DNA of 64,000 nucleotides from positions 496,001 to 560,000 of the forward strand of contig NZ_CP029608.1 in assembly GCF_003352185.1 (NCBI RefSeq), written 5' to 3'. This DNA is from Pseudomonas kribbensis (GTDB lineage Bacteria > Pseudomonadota > Gammaproteobacteria > Pseudomonadales > Pseudomonadaceae). Both the position numbers and the translations under genes were made by a program. Numbering within the stretch: the first letter of the stretch is position 1; each line of letters begins with the position of its first letter. Shown piece after piece: positions 24,319 to 33,593 of this stretch. The notes under the pieces were generated by a model. It saw only the letters and a list, made by a program, of their open reading frames with translations. It searched no databases and was not told where the DNA came from.

Positions 24319-26654
24319 GCTGCCGGCTCCACGACTGTCGCGGTGTGGGCATGTCGCCCGGCCCACGGCGCCAGCATGAAGCTGAAGGCCAACCCGAGGC
24401 TCACCGACAGACCGAAATTGCTCACCGCCGGTGTACTCGACACCGCCAGCAGACCGAACGACAGCCAGGTCGTCAGCGCCGCCAGCAAGGTGCCGAGCAG
24501 GCTGACGGCCGCGCCGCCGACCTGTTCGCGCATGAGAATCGCGTAATCGACGCTGATCGCCGTCACCAGCAACAGTCCGAACAGGCTGAACAGGGTCAGC
24601 GGCTGACCGAGCCAGCCGAGGCTGGCCAGACTGCACAGCGCGGCGAGCAGCGGCAGGGAAACGATGCGCAACGCGCCGCCGAAGCCGAACGGCAGGATCA
24701 GCACCAGCACGATCAGCACGCAGGAGGCGAGTTTCAGCTCGGCGGCGCTGATCTGGGTTTCGGCAAACACCCGGTTCAAGTCACCGAGGCGATCCACCAG
24801 CTCCACGCCGGGCAGGTCCAGCGCCTGCACCCGCAGCAGCGCCGAGTTGTTCAGGCCTTGCAGGCTGACCATTGCCGCCACACCGCCTTCGACCGGGCCG
24901 AGCCACAAGGTACGGTAAGGCTCACCGAGCGGACCGCTGAGCGCGGTGTCGATGTCTTCGGCGGGCAGGGCTTGCAGTTGCGCGAGTTCGGTTTGCAGGG
25001 CCGCGAGCGGAACGCCGACTTCAAGCATTGGCTGCCAGAACTGCGGCAATTTGTTCAGTGCTTCGCGCACCTGCTGTTGTTGGCTCGACGGGCTGACCAG
25101 TTGGTTGAGCGCCAGAAAACCCTGCAACTTGTCGAGGTTGACCAATTGCTCCAGGCGCTCACTCAACGCGGCCTGACGTTCCAGCAGTTGCTCCTGGTTT
25201 TCCGCGCGCACCAGGAAGAACTGGCTGGTCGGTTGATAACCGGTGATGCGGGCGATGGCCTGCGCCTCATCGGTCAGATGCTGCGGTGCGCCGACCCACT
25301 GGCGGATGTCGTTTTTGCTTTGCAGTTGCACCAGACCGCCGGCGCAGAAGGCGATCAGCAGGGCAAACAGAATCGGTGTGCGTACGTGTTCCAGCAGGGT
25401 TTCCCGAAGGCTGACCATGCGTTCAGCTAGACGTAGCGGCCACTGCGCCGGGCGCAATTCAACGCTGCTCAACAGTGCCGGCAGCAGGCACACCGCCGAC
25501 AGGTAAGCGCCGAGCAGTCCGGCGGCGGAGAACACGGCGATCTGGGTCAGGGCCGGGAACGGTGTCCAGGCCAGCGCCAGATAGCCGATGGCGCTGGTGA
25601 TCAGGCTCAGGGTCAGGCCCGAGACGGTCAATCGCAGCGCCGGCCAGCTGCGCCACGGCTTGAGGCTCCAGCTCTTGGACAGATAGTGCAGCGGGTAATC
25701 CACCGCCACACCGATCAGGCTCGAACCGAGCACCAGTGTCATCACATGCAGGTGCCCGAACAGTGCCACGCAGGCCACCGCGCCGAACAGCATGCCCACC
25801 AGCACCGGAATGAAGGCCAGCAACACCCGCCAGCGGCGGAAGGCGAGCAACAGCAGCAACAGAATGCCGAGAGTAGCGCCGCCGCCGACCCAGGAAATTT
25901 CCCGGGTCGCTTGCTGCTGACCGTTGGCCGCGTAGAGCAGTCCGCTGGCGGCCAGCAGTTGCACATCGGATTTCGCTGCTTGCTCGCGGCTGTGTTGCAG
26001 CAGCGTGGCGACTTGCAGCGGCAGGTTCATGTCGAAGGCGTTGCCGGTGGTGCGCGCGCGCAGCAGCACCCAGCGCTTGCCGTCGGCATCGGCGATCAAC
26101 GCGCCGCTACCGATGTCGAGTTGCACCGCGCCGTGCTGTGGCTGGCTGTTCTGGATGCGTCCGGTCAGGCCCAGCCAGTCGTCCTGGCTCGGCACCAGAC
26201 TGAAACCGGTGAACGGATCGAACAGCGCCTGCACCCGTTGCTGGATGAAGGCGTCCGGGTGTTCGATCAGCAGTTGCCGATCATCCGCCGAGAGCATTGC
26301 CATTCGCCCTTGCAGCAATTGTGTGCGCAGGGCGGGCAGGTCGGCTTGCAGGTTCCACTGCACTTTTTCGAACAGCCCGCTGGCCTGCCATTGCTCGCCC
26401 AGCGTCTGGGCCATGGCGACGGCTTGCTGGCGATCGGTGTGGCCGACCAATACCAGCATTTCCCGGTTGAGCGGTTCCTGCATGCGTTGTTCTGCACGTT
26501 GCTCGACCGCGTCCGGATGGGTGCCGGGCACCAGCTCCATCAGGTTCGCCGACAACGGTGCGCCGTCGCGCCACTGCCAGGCGCCCAGTGCGACGACGGC
26601 CAGCAACAGGATCAGGAACAGCCAGGGCAGCCTGCGTTCACTCGGCAAAGTCAT
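24315..26654 (-). CDS. MMPL/RND-type exporter, aryl polyene cluster
   Basis: The 779-residue inner-membrane protein has two repeats of a large periplasmic loop followed by a helix bundle: one helix near residue 10-28, helices from about 250-430, a second loop, then helices from about 615-775. This is the MMPL family, used for lipid-like cargo. It probably moves the finished aryl polyene lipid out of the inner membrane toward the LolA-like carrier encoded next to it. The ATG at 26654 has GGAG about 4 bases upstream and overlaps the LolA-like gene by 17 bases; an in-frame start at 26669 is less likely. Confidence 0.85.
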   Translation of the reverse strand: MTLPSERRLPWLFLILLLAVVALGAWQWRDGAPLSANLMELVPGTHPDAVEQRAEQRMQEPLNREMLVLVGHTDRQQAVAMAQTLGEQWQASGLFEKVQWNLQADLPALRTQLLQGRMAMLSADDRQLLIEHPDAFIQQRVQALFDPFTGFSLVPSQDDWLGLTGRIQNSQPQHGAVQLDIGSGALIADADGKRWVLLRARTTGNAFDMNLPLQVATLLQHSREQAAKSDVQLLAASGLLYAANGQQQATREISWVGGGATLGILLLLLLAFRRWRVLLAFIPVLVGMLFGAVACVALFGHLHVMTLVLGSSLIGVAVDYPLHYLSKSWSLKPWRSWPALRLTVSGLTLSLITSAIGYLALAWTPFPALTQIAVFSAAGLLGAYLSAVCLLPALLSSVELRPAQWPLRLAERMVSLRETLLEHVRTPILFALLIAFCAGGLVQLQSKNDIRQWVGAPQHLTDEAQAIARITGYQPTSQFFLVRAENQEQLLERQAALSERLEQLVNLDKLQGFLALNQLVSPSSQQQQVREALNKLPQFWQPMLEVGVPLAALQTELAQLQALPAEDIDTALSGPLGEPYRTLWLGPVEGGVAAMVSLQGLNNSALLRVQALDLPGVELVDRLGDLNRVFAETQISAAELKLASCVLIVLVLILPFGFGGALRIVSLPLLAALCSLASLGWLGQPLTLFSLFGLLLVTAISVDYAILMREQVGGAAVSLLGTLLAALTTWLSFGLLAVSSTPAVSNFGLSVSLGLAFSFMLAPWAGRHAHTATVVEPAA

Positions 26655-27240
26655 GTTGCTCCGCGTCACTCAACGGTTGGCCGGCAGTGCTGTCCTGCAT
26701 GCGCAGCACAGTGCTGTCGCCCTGGGTTTCCAGCAGTTCGATGGTGTTCACCAGCGTGCCGCCGGTGATGTTGATCTGGTTGAAAACCTGCTTGAGCAGC
26801 ACCGAGCGCGGGGTCAGTGTCAGGTGCCATTTTTGCGCGTCGCCGCTCAGGGTCAGTTCGAAATCCCGTTGCAGGCCGCTGCTGTCACCTTGCAGCACGG
26901 CGAGGAACAGACGGTTCTGTTCGGCGCCGGCGCTCTTGCCGGGCAACAGTTGCCAACCGCTGACATCACGACGGGCGATGCCTTTGGCGTTGATGCGGTA
27001 GTCCTGCTGCAGCGGGGTTTTCAGCAGCCAGAGCAGACCGTAATGCTTGGCGAGGACAAAGTTGCCCTTGCTGATCAGCGGCTGGGGCAGGGCACGCAGG
27101 TGCTTTTCCTGGATGAACTGGCCGTGGATCACGTCCGGTTTCGCCAGTTGATCGCTCAACTGTTGCAGGTCGAAGGCATTGGCCAGCGACGACAGCGTCA
27201 GCAGCGCCAGGGCCCCAAGGGATTTCACAAACACATTCAT
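26638..27240 (-). CDS. LolA-like periplasmic lipid carrier, aryl polyene cluster
   Basis: The 200-residue protein has a signal peptide ending near NAF (residues 21-23) and a mature beta-rich region like the lipoprotein carrier LolA (VIHGQFIQEKHLRALPQPL, then GLLWLLKTPL). The pairing with an MMPL exporter suggests it chaperones the hydrophobic pigment across the periplasm. It is distinct from the housekeeping LolA, which is encoded elsewhere in pseudomonads. ATGA overlap with the thioesterase gene. Confidence 0.82.
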   Translation of the reverse strand: MNVFVKSLGALALLTLSSLANAFDLQQLSDQLAKPDVIHGQFIQEKHLRALPQPLISKGNFVLAKHYGLLWLLKTPLQQDYRINAKGIARRDVSGWQLLPGKSAGAEQNRLFLAVLQGDSSGLQRDFELTLSGDAQKWHLTLTPRSVLLKQVFNQINITGGTLVNTIELLETQGDSTVLRMQDSTAGQPLSDAEQHDFAE

Positions 27241-27662
27241 CGCAGCATCCTTTCCACGGCATCGGTGAAGACTTTCGGCGACGCCAGTTGCATCTCGCGG
27301 CTGCTCACCTCGACGGCGACCTGCACCGAACTGGCGCGGGTCAGGCGCTCGCCGGTCTGGGCGTCGGTGATCAGGTAGTGAATCTTCAGGCGGTTTTCCC
27401 ATTCCACCAGGCTGGCGCGCACGTTCAGCCGCTGACCGAACACCGCGCCGCGCACGTAGCGCAATTGCAGGTCGATCACCGGCCAGGCATAGCCTGAATC
27501 GACCATCTGGTTGTAGTTGTGGCCGATCTTGTCGAGCAGCGCGCAGCGCGCTACTTCCAGGTATTTCACGTAATGGCCGTGCCAGACGACGTGCATGGTG
27601 TCGACATCAAAGAACGGCACGAGGATTTCCGTATCGGCGTGAAGCACTCCGGCGCTACGCAT
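27237..27662 (-). CDS. Acyl-CoA/ACP thioesterase (4-hydroxybenzoyl-CoA thioesterase type)
   Basis: The 141-residue single hotdog domain has the active-site region FFDVDTMHVVWHGHYVKYLE at about 17-36, with the catalytic Asp in the family position before the conserved His. It probably releases or edits acyl chains on the ACPs. It overlaps the end of the ammonia-lyase gene by 8 bases. Confidence 0.85.
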   Translation of the reverse strand: MRSAGVLHADTEILVPFFDVDTMHVVWHGHYVKYLEVARCALLDKIGHNYNQMVDSGYAWPVIDLQLRYVRGAVFGQRLNVRASLVEWENRLKIHYLITDAQTGERLTRASSVQVAVEVSSREMQLASPKVFTDAVERMLR

Positions 27663-29199
27663 GCAGCCTCCAGTGTTGTTCGGCGATACGTTGCAGGCAC
27701 AGGCGCAGTTCGCCTTCCAGGGCGCGGTCTTCGATCACCGGCGGGAAGTCTTTGGCCAGCGCTTCGTGCATCGCGGCCAGCGACGGAGGCAGTGGTCGTG
27801 CGTCTTCATCACGGCCACGCAGCCACACACCCTGATTGGCCGCGAGCAGCGTGGCGGCGGCCACCTGTTCGGTCAGCTCCAGCACGCGAATGGCGTCGCG
27901 GGCGGCGATGGTGCCCATGCTCACCTTGTCCTGGTTGTGGCATTCGGTGGAGCGCGAGAACACGCTGGCCGGCATGGTGTTTTTCAACGCTTCTGCAGTC
28001 CAGGCGCTGGCGCCGATCTGCACAGCCTTGAAGCCGTGGTTGAGCATCGCACGGTCGGCGCTGGCGCCGGACAGGTTGCTCGGCAAACCGTGGTTGTAAC
28101 GCTCGTCCACCAGCAGCGCGAGTTGGCGGTCAAGCAGGTCGGCGACGTTGGCCACAAGGTTTTTCAGGCTGTCCATGGCGAACGCGATGTGTCCGCCGTA
28201 GAAGTGCCCGCCGTGCAGCACGCGCTCGGCTTCGGCGTCGATGATCGGGTTGTCGTTGGCGCTGTTGAGTTCGGTCTCGATGAACGAACGCAGCCAGTTC
28301 AGGCTGTCGGCCAACACGCCGAGCACGTGCGGTGCGCAGCGCAGCGAGTAGCGATCCTGCAGGCGATGCAGCGGCGCGGTCGGCGCGTCGATCGCCAGAT
28401 CCTTGCGCAGCCACGCGGCGACCTGCATCTGCCCCGGATGCGGCTTGGCGGCGAACAGGCGCTCGTCGAAGTGCTCCGGATTGCCTTGCAGCGCCACCAC
28501 GTTCAGCGCGGTGATGCGGGTGGCCAGTTGCAGCAGGTAATCGGCGCGGGCGTAGGCCAGGCAGGCGAGGCCGGTCATCACGGCGGTGCCGTTCATCAGT
28601 GCCAGCGCCTCTTTCGGGCGCAGCACCAGCGGGGTCCAGCCGAGTTCGCGGTGCACGTCGGCGGACTGGCGGCGTTCGCCACGGAACATCACTTCACGTT
28701 CGCCGGACAGGGTCGCGGCGACGTAGGACAGCGGCGTCAGATCGCCGCTGGCGCCCACCGAACCCTCTTCGGGGATCAGCGGCAGGATGTCGTGTTCGAG
28801 GAAGGCATGCAGGCGTTCCAGCAGTTCGATGCGCACACCGGACACGCCGTGGCACAGCGACTGCAGACGCGCCGCCAGCACTGCGCGGGTGGCCTGGGCG
28901 TCGAGCAGTTTGCCCAGTCCACAACCGTGGAAGGTGTAGAGATGCTGCGGCAGCGCTTCGACGTGATGCAGCGGCACCGCCACCACGCAGGAGTCGCCGT
29001 ATCCGGTGGTCACGCCGTAGATCACGCCTTCCTTGTCCAGCAGCGAATCGAGGAAACGCGCGCCTTTGGCGATGCGTTCGCGGTAGGCGGCGTCGCTCTG
29101 CAACTGCACGGGCGCCTGACGGTTGGCCAGGGCCAGCACGTCTTCGATGCGCAAAGGGCGTTCGCCGAAGGTTACCGGCTCATGGGTTGGCGTCGTCAT
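27655..29199 (-). CDS. Aromatic amino acid ammonia-lyase (HAL/PAL/TAL family), aryl polyene cluster
   Basis: The 514-residue enzyme carries the Ala150-Ser151-Gly152 triad that cyclises into the MIO cofactor (GSVGASGDLTPL) and the catalytic Tyr61 in YGVTTGYG. The selectivity pair lies in HLYTFHGCGLG and reads Phe90-His91. By family, His-Leu here marks tyrosine lyases, Phe-Leu phenylalanine lyases and Ser-His histidine lyases, so this enzyme is mixed and its substrate is open. Its place in the cluster favours an aryl substrate giving cinnamate or coumarate as starter. Automatic labels of histidine ammonia-lyase are probably wrong. It overlaps both neighbours by 8-20 bases. Confidence 0.85.
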   Translation of the reverse strand: MTTPTHEPVTFGERPLRIEDVLALANRQAPVQLQSDAAYRERIAKGARFLDSLLDKEGVIYGVTTGYGDSCVVAVPLHHVEALPQHLYTFHGCGLGKLLDAQATRAVLAARLQSLCHGVSGVRIELLERLHAFLEHDILPLIPEEGSVGASGDLTPLSYVAATLSGEREVMFRGERRQSADVHRELGWTPLVLRPKEALALMNGTAVMTGLACLAYARADYLLQLATRITALNVVALQGNPEHFDERLFAAKPHPGQMQVAAWLRKDLAIDAPTAPLHRLQDRYSLRCAPHVLGVLADSLNWLRSFIETELNSANDNPIIDAEAERVLHGGHFYGGHIAFAMDSLKNLVANVADLLDRQLALLVDERYNHGLPSNLSGASADRAMLNHGFKAVQIGASAWTAEALKNTMPASVFSRSTECHNQDKVSMGTIAARDAIRVLELTEQVAAATLLAANQGVWLRGRDEDARPLPPSLAAMHEALAKDFPPVIEDRALEGELRLCLQRIAEQHWRLHA

Positions 29200-30127
29200 C
29201 GGTCTTCCAGAAAGGGTAAAAGTTGAACCATTGCCTGGGGGCTTCGAGGCAATAGTGACTCAGGCGTTCGGCGTAGCGGGTCGCCCACTGATGAATGACC
29301 TGTTCGCGGTCGCGGCGGGTCCAGGTCACGGCCTCGGTGAACGGCTCCAGAGTCAGGCGATAGTGTCCGTCAGGTTGCTTGAGGCACATCAGTAGATTGA
29401 CCGGGCATTTCAGCAGGCCGGCCAGCAGCCACGGGCCTTGCGGGAATCGCGCCGGATGACCGAGGAAATCCACGGTGACGCTGCGGCCGCCATGCAGCGG
29501 TACGCGATCACCGGCAATCGCCAGCCATTCGCCGCGCTCCAGGCGTTCGTTCAGTTGCAGCATGACCCCCGGGTCCAGCTCGCTGACCTGGATCAGCCGC
29601 AGATTGGTCGCCCCGGCTTCGCCCAGCAGGCGGTTGAATTGTTCGGCGTGCTTGGTGTGCACCAGCACGTTCATGGTGACCTTTTCGCCAATCTCCGCCA
29701 GCGCCCGGCACACTTCGAGGTTGCCCAGATGCGCACCCACCAGCATTTGCCCGCGGCTGCCGCGCAACTGATTGCGCAACAGCGCCGGGTCGATGATTTC
29801 GATCTGCTCGATGCTCAGCTTGCGGTTCCATACGTCGAGCTTGTCGAGCAGCGAATCGGCGAACGCCATGAACTGCCCGAACACGCGCCACAGGCTCGGG
29901 CGCAATTCGTGGCGACCGCTCCAGTCGGCGAGGCGCTGCTGATACTGCCAGGCACTGCGCCGGGCCGTGCGGCCGAACAGGAAAAAGTACAGGACGATGC
30001 CGTACAACAGCGGGCTCAGCAGGCGTCGGCCAAGGACCTTGGCGGCGAACGCGGTGAATTTCATCAGCAGGAAACTGCCGCGTTCTTCGCGGTCGGCCCA
30101 GTGCTTCTTGTCGGTCTCGACCGTCAT
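29180..30127 (-). CDS. Lipid A acyltransferase-like protein (LpxL/HtrB family), aryl polyene cluster
   Basis: The 315-residue protein has one N-terminal hydrophobic segment (about 37-53). The acyltransferase region has GAHLGNLEVCRAL near 127-139, in which His replaces the usual NHxxxxE/D context as HLGNLE, then LAIAGDRVP and FLGHPARFPQGP. It may join the aryl polyene acid to a lipid or sugar anchor. ATGA overlap with the glycosyltransferase upstream fixes the start at 30127, although the frame is open further. Confidence 0.82.
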   Translation of the reverse strand: MTVETDKKHWADREERGSFLLMKFTAFAAKVLGRRLLSPLLYGIVLYFFLFGRTARRSAWQYQQRLADWSGRHELRPSLWRVFGQFMAFADSLLDKLDVWNRKLSIEQIEIIDPALLRNQLRGSRGQMLVGAHLGNLEVCRALAEIGEKVTMNVLVHTKHAEQFNRLLGEAGATNLRLIQVSELDPGVMLQLNERLERGEWLAIAGDRVPLHGGRSVTVDFLGHPARFPQGPWLLAGLLKCPVNLLMCLKQPDGHYRLTLEPFTEAVTWTRRDREQVIHQWATRYAERLSHYCLEAPRQWFNFYPFWKTDDDANP

Positions 30128-30858
30128 GCGCGCCACCGTCGCCAGAGAATCGCGGGCGAGCGCAGCAACATGCCGAAGAACAGGCGCGTGTGCATGCTCG
30201 AAATCAGCACGTTGTCGTGGAACATCCGAAAGTGCGACACACCGTCCAGCGGGTAGTGCACGCTGGTTTGCAGCCAGCGCATCGGCTGGTTGCGCCAGGA
30301 CAGGCGCACGAGGATGTCCGAGTCGAAATCCATGCGCTTGCCGATCCGCGCCGAATCGATCACCGCCAGTGTCGGTTCCAGCGGATAGACGCGGAAACCG
30401 CACATCGAATCGCGGATCTGCAGCGACAGGGTGTTGATCCACACCATCACATGAGTCAGGTAACGGGCGTACAGGCGGCCCTTGGGCACGCTGGCGTCGT
30501 ACAGCGGATAACCGCAGATCAGCGCTCGCGGATGGGCGCGGGATTCTTCGACGAACCGCGCGACATCCTGCAAGTCGTGCTGACCGTCGGCGTCGACCTG
30601 CAAGGCGTGGCTGAAGCCCAGTCGCGCCGCTTCACGCAGGCCGGTCATCACTGCGCCGCCCTTGCCCTGATTGGTGGTGAGGCGCACCAGATACACCCGC
30701 TCGCGTTCGGCCAGCACATCCAGCACGGCTGCACAGAATTTGCTGCTGGCATCGTCCACCAGAATGCACGGCAAGCCCTGGGCGAGCAGGGCATCGACCA
30801 CCGTGGCGATCGCGGTTTCGTGGTTGTACACCGGGATGACTGCGCAAGGATTATGCAT
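30124..30858 (-). CDS. Family 2 glycosyltransferase, aryl polyene cluster
   Basis: The 244-residue GT-A enzyme has AVIPVYNHE at about 6-14, CILVDDASS near 32-40 and the metal-binding VDADGQHD near 87-94. It resembles dolichol-phosphate mannose synthase-type enzymes. In this cluster it could add a sugar to the lipid anchor of the pigment; donor and acceptor are unknown. The ATG at 30858 overlaps the end of the upstream ligase by 8 bases. Confidence 0.86.
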   Translation of the reverse strand: MHNPCAVIPVYNHETAIATVVDALLAQGLPCILVDDASSKFCAAVLDVLAERERVYLVRLTTNQGKGGAVMTGLREAARLGFSHALQVDADGQHDLQDVARFVEESRAHPRALICGYPLYDASVPKGRLYARYLTHVMVWINTLSLQIRDSMCGFRVYPLEPTLAVIDSARIGKRMDFDSDILVRLSWRNQPMRWLQTSVHYPLDGVSHFRMFHDNVLISSMHTRLFFGMLLRSPAILWRRWRA

Positions 30859-32530
30859 TGCCAGTCCCCAACAGAATCCGCCCGCTGGAGCAGGTGGCAG
30901 TGTCGTTGCGGTAGGCGAAATATAGTTTGCCGCGTTCAGGGTCGAAGCGCAGATGCAGCTGGATTTCATCGCCGGGGCGCACCAGTTGCTGGAACTTCAG
31001 TACTTCCATGCCGGCGAACGCGCCGGACAGGTTCAACAGTTGGCGACCAAGGTTCAGCGCCCACTCGACCTGCACCACGCCGGGCAATACCGGGGCCTTG
31101 GGGAAGTGACCGCTGAAGTAAGCGAGGTCTGGCAGCACGCTCAGTTGCAGGCTCCACTCGCCATCGGTTTCGGTCTGTTCCAGAACCTCCGGAGCCTTCG
31201 GGCGCGGTGCCAGCAGCAGCGCTTCGACATCGGCCTGGGGCAACTTGCCCTGAGGGTTCAGCGGCAGTTGTCGCAGCAAGCGCCAGCGCCGGGGCAGGGC
31301 GAGGGCTTCGCAATGCTCGCCGAGGTGACGGCGCAGGGTTTCGGTGAGGCTGCGGCGGCCGTGCTCACGCAGGGCAAACAGGCCTGATTCGCTGAGCACC
31401 AGCAAGGCGCCGAGGGACGCGCGGTTTTCCTGCACCACACCGAGCCGTGCTTCGGCGACCCAATCGTGGGCGACCAGGGCCTGTTCCAGCATCGGCAGGG
31501 AGATGCGTTTTTCTTCCAGTTTGACGATCCGGTCCAGCCGCCCGAGCAGTTCGAAGCGACCATCGGCTTCGATGCGTGCAGCATCCGCTGTGTGTTCGAC
31601 ATGCCCGGCGGGCAGGTACGGTGACGCGATCAGCAGTGCGCCGTCGCCATCCTGGCTCAGCTCGACACCAGCGAACGGCTGCCACAGCTGTTGTCCCTGA
31701 CGCCAGGCGATACCGCCGGTCTCGGAGCTGCCGAGGATTTCCGTCGGCCACTGCCGCAAGCGCTGGTGCAGGCTCTGCGCGGCATCTGCCGGCAGCGCGC
31801 CGCCGGAGGAAAACACCCGGTGTACGGCGCTCAGGGCCGGCCAGTCGAGATTGTCGCCCATGCGCTTGAGCAACGCCGGGCTAGCCACCCACGCGAAGGC
31901 CGGGTGTTCGCGGCTGGCGCGCTGCATGTCTTCGGGAAAGGCCAGTTGTTTGCGCAGGAACGGGCGCCCGGCACACAGCGGCCACAGCACACGGAATAAC
32001 AGACCGTAGATGTGCTGAGTGGCGACGCTGCCGATGATGCAGGCCTCACCGAGATCCGCGCCCCACAGTTGCTCCAGGGCTTCGACTTCATTGGCCAGTT
32101 GCCGCAGGGATTTGTCGATGCGTTTGGGCTCGCCGCTGGAGCCGGAGGTGCACAGGCTCAGGCGACACTGGTCGAGATCCAGTTCGGCACCCGTCAGTGC
32201 GGTGCCCTGCAAGTCGCTCAGGTGCACGTCGTCTGCGTGATCGGTCAGCCACAGGTCGACTTCATGCGACCAGCGCTGGCGGGTCTGCGCTTGCAGATCC
32301 GAAGGCAGCAACACGCTGACGCCGGCGCGCCAGGCACCCAGCAGGGCGACGGCCAGTTCTGCGGCATCTTCCAGGTGCACGGCCAGACGTTGCACGCCCC
32401 TGGCTTGCAGGCCGGCGGCCAGGCTCAGGGCCTGTTCGCGCAGGTGTGCGTGATCGAGTGCCGGCGCGACGGTGACGGCGCGCTGCGGCAGATCCTTGAG
32501 CAACAGCTGCTCAAGTTTTATCCAGTTCAT
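30851..32530 (-). CDS. AMP-dependent acyl ligase fused to a C-terminal FabZ-like dehydratase
   Basis: The 559-residue protein has two activities in one chain. Residues 1 to about 440 form an adenylating domain with the phosphate loop [10 protein letters not shown] at about 127-136; it should activate an aryl acid as the acyl-AMP and load it on an ACP. Residues from about 455 form a hotdog domain with [12 protein letters not shown], whose His475 is the expected dehydratase residue. In many aryl polyene clusters these are separate genes. The ATG at 32530 overlaps the upstream stop as ATGA, so the open frame extending to 32563 is not used. Confidence 0.87.
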   Translation of the reverse strand: MNWIKLEQLLLKDLPQRAVTVAPALDHAHLREQALSLAAGLQARGVQRLAVHLEDAAELAVALLGAWRAGVSVLLPSDLQAQTRQRWSHEVDLWLTDHADDVHLSDLQGTALTGAELDLDQCRLSLCTSGSSGEPKRIDKSLRQLANEVEALEQLWGADLGEACIIGSVATQHIYGLLFRVLWPLCAGRPFLRKQLAFPEDMQRASREHPAFAWVASPALLKRMGDNLDWPALSAVHRVFSSGGALPADAAQSLHQRLRQWPTEILGSSETGGIAWRQGQQLWQPFAGVELSQDGDGALLIASPYLPAGHVEHTADAARIEADGRFELLGRLDRIVKLEEKRISLPMLEQALVAHDWVAEARLGVVQENRASLGALLVLSESGLFALREHGRRSLTETLRRHLGEHCEALALPRRWRLLRQLPLNPQGKLPQADVEALLLAPRPKAPEVLEQTETDGEWSLQLSVLPDLAYFSGHFPKAPVLPGVVQVEWALNLGRQLLNLSGAFAGMEVLKFQQLVRPGDEIQLHLRFDPERGKLYFAYRNDTATCSSGRILLGTGNA

Positions 32531-33072
32531 GGGCGACCTCTTACCCGTTGTCGTATCAGCCATTCAATGGCAAACATCAGGCCGATCAATCCGTAGGAGA
32601 TCAGGCCGGTGTACAACATCCACCAGTGCAGCGGCGCCCAAAGGGTCAGCAGGGCCGCGCACAAGCCGTTACAGAAAAAAAACATGCTCCAGGCCACGGT
32701 GACCTGGCGGGTGTAGCGGATCGCCTCGGGCGGCAATTGCGGCTCGCGAATTCGCGCCAGACGTTCGACCATCGGCGGACCGTATTTCAGGCTCAGGCTG
32801 AACAGCACCAGCATGAAGCCGCTGATCAGCACCGGATACCAGCGCAGCAACAGCGGGCTGTCGATCAGCGCCAGCAGCAGGCAGAACACGATGGCCACGC
32901 AGGCCATCCACAGACTGCCGGGCTTGCGCTCGCCGGTCAGGGCACGGGCCAGCCACAGGCTGCCCAGCAGCAGGCCGAACTGCCACGGCGCAAAGTGCTC
33001 CATGCCGAAATACACCGCAAAGGGATACAACAGGCCCGCCAGCAGCAGGCCGAGGCCGATCAATCGGCTCAT
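32527..33072 (-). CDS. COG4648-type integral membrane protein, aryl polyene cluster
   Basis: The 181-residue protein has about five or six hydrophobic segments, starting at residue 4 (LIGLGLLLAGLLYPFAVYF) and ending before the basic tail RQRVRGRP. A conserved central loop carries KYGPPMVERLARIREPQLPP. Homologues occur in most aryl polyene clusters but their function is not known. ATGA overlaps on both sides. Confidence 0.8.
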   Translation of the reverse strand: MSRLIGLGLLLAGLLYPFAVYFGMEHFAPWQFGLLLGSLWLARALTGERKPGSLWMACVAIVFCLLLALIDSPLLLRWYPVLISGFMLVLFSLSLKYGPPMVERLARIREPQLPPEAIRYTRQVTVAWSMFFFCNGLCAALLTLWAPLHWWMLYTGLISYGLIGLMFAIEWLIRQRVRGRP

Positions 33073-33323
33073 GCGGCCGGTTGAACCAGACGGTAGACCG
33101 CCTCGACCACGTCGCCGACGGTACGCACCGACTTGAATTCCTCGGCGGCGATTTTCTTGCCGGTCTGGCGTTTGATGTGGTCGATCAGGTCGACGGCGTC
33201 GATGCTGTCGATTTCCAGGTCCTGATACAGATTCGATTCCAGGCTCACACGGGCCGGGTCCAGTTCGAACAGCTCGACCAGGGCATCGCGCAGGGTGTTG
33301 AAGATGTCGTCACGAGTTTGCAT
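33069..33323 (-). CDS. Acyl carrier protein 2, aryl polyene cluster
   Basis: The 84-residue acidic protein has the phosphopantetheine site DLEIDSIDAVDL with Ser40 as attachment residue. It begins 9 bases after the first ACP gene. Two ACPs are normal for aryl polyene synthesis, one often carrying the starter and one the growing chain. Confidence 0.93.
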   Translation of the reverse strand: MQTRDDIFNTLRDALVELFELDPARVSLESNLYQDLEIDSIDAVDLIDHIKRQTGKKIAAEEFKSVRTVGDVVEAVYRLVQPAA

Positions 33324-33332
33324 GGTCCGGTC

Positions 33333-33593
33333 TCAAGCTGCCTGTTTTGCCGTGACGAACGCCGCGAGGCTCGCCACGTTGGTGAAATGGTTGCGGGTGT
33401 CCTTGGCGTCGGCGTCGATCTTGATGCCGTACTTTTTCTGAATCGCCAGGCCGAGTTCCAGAGCGTCGACGGAATCCAGGCCCAGGCCTTCGCCGAACAG
33501 TGTCTGGTCGTCGCCGATGTCGTCGACGCTGATGTCTTCGAGGCCCAGGGCGTCGATGATCAGCAGTTTTATCTCACGGTGCAGATCGCTCAT
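33333..33593 (-). CDS. Acyl carrier protein 1, aryl polyene cluster
   Basis: The 86-residue protein has the phosphopantetheine site GLGLDSVDALEL with Ser41. The frame is open to 33677, but the ATG at 33593 gives the standard ACP length and N-terminus MSDLHREIKLLI. It overlaps the acyltransferase gene by 20 bases. Confidence 0.92.
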   Translation of the reverse strand: MSDLHREIKLLIIDALGLEDISVDDIGDDQTLFGEGLGLDSVDALELGLAIQKKYGIKIDADAKDTRNHFTNVASLAAFVTAKQAA

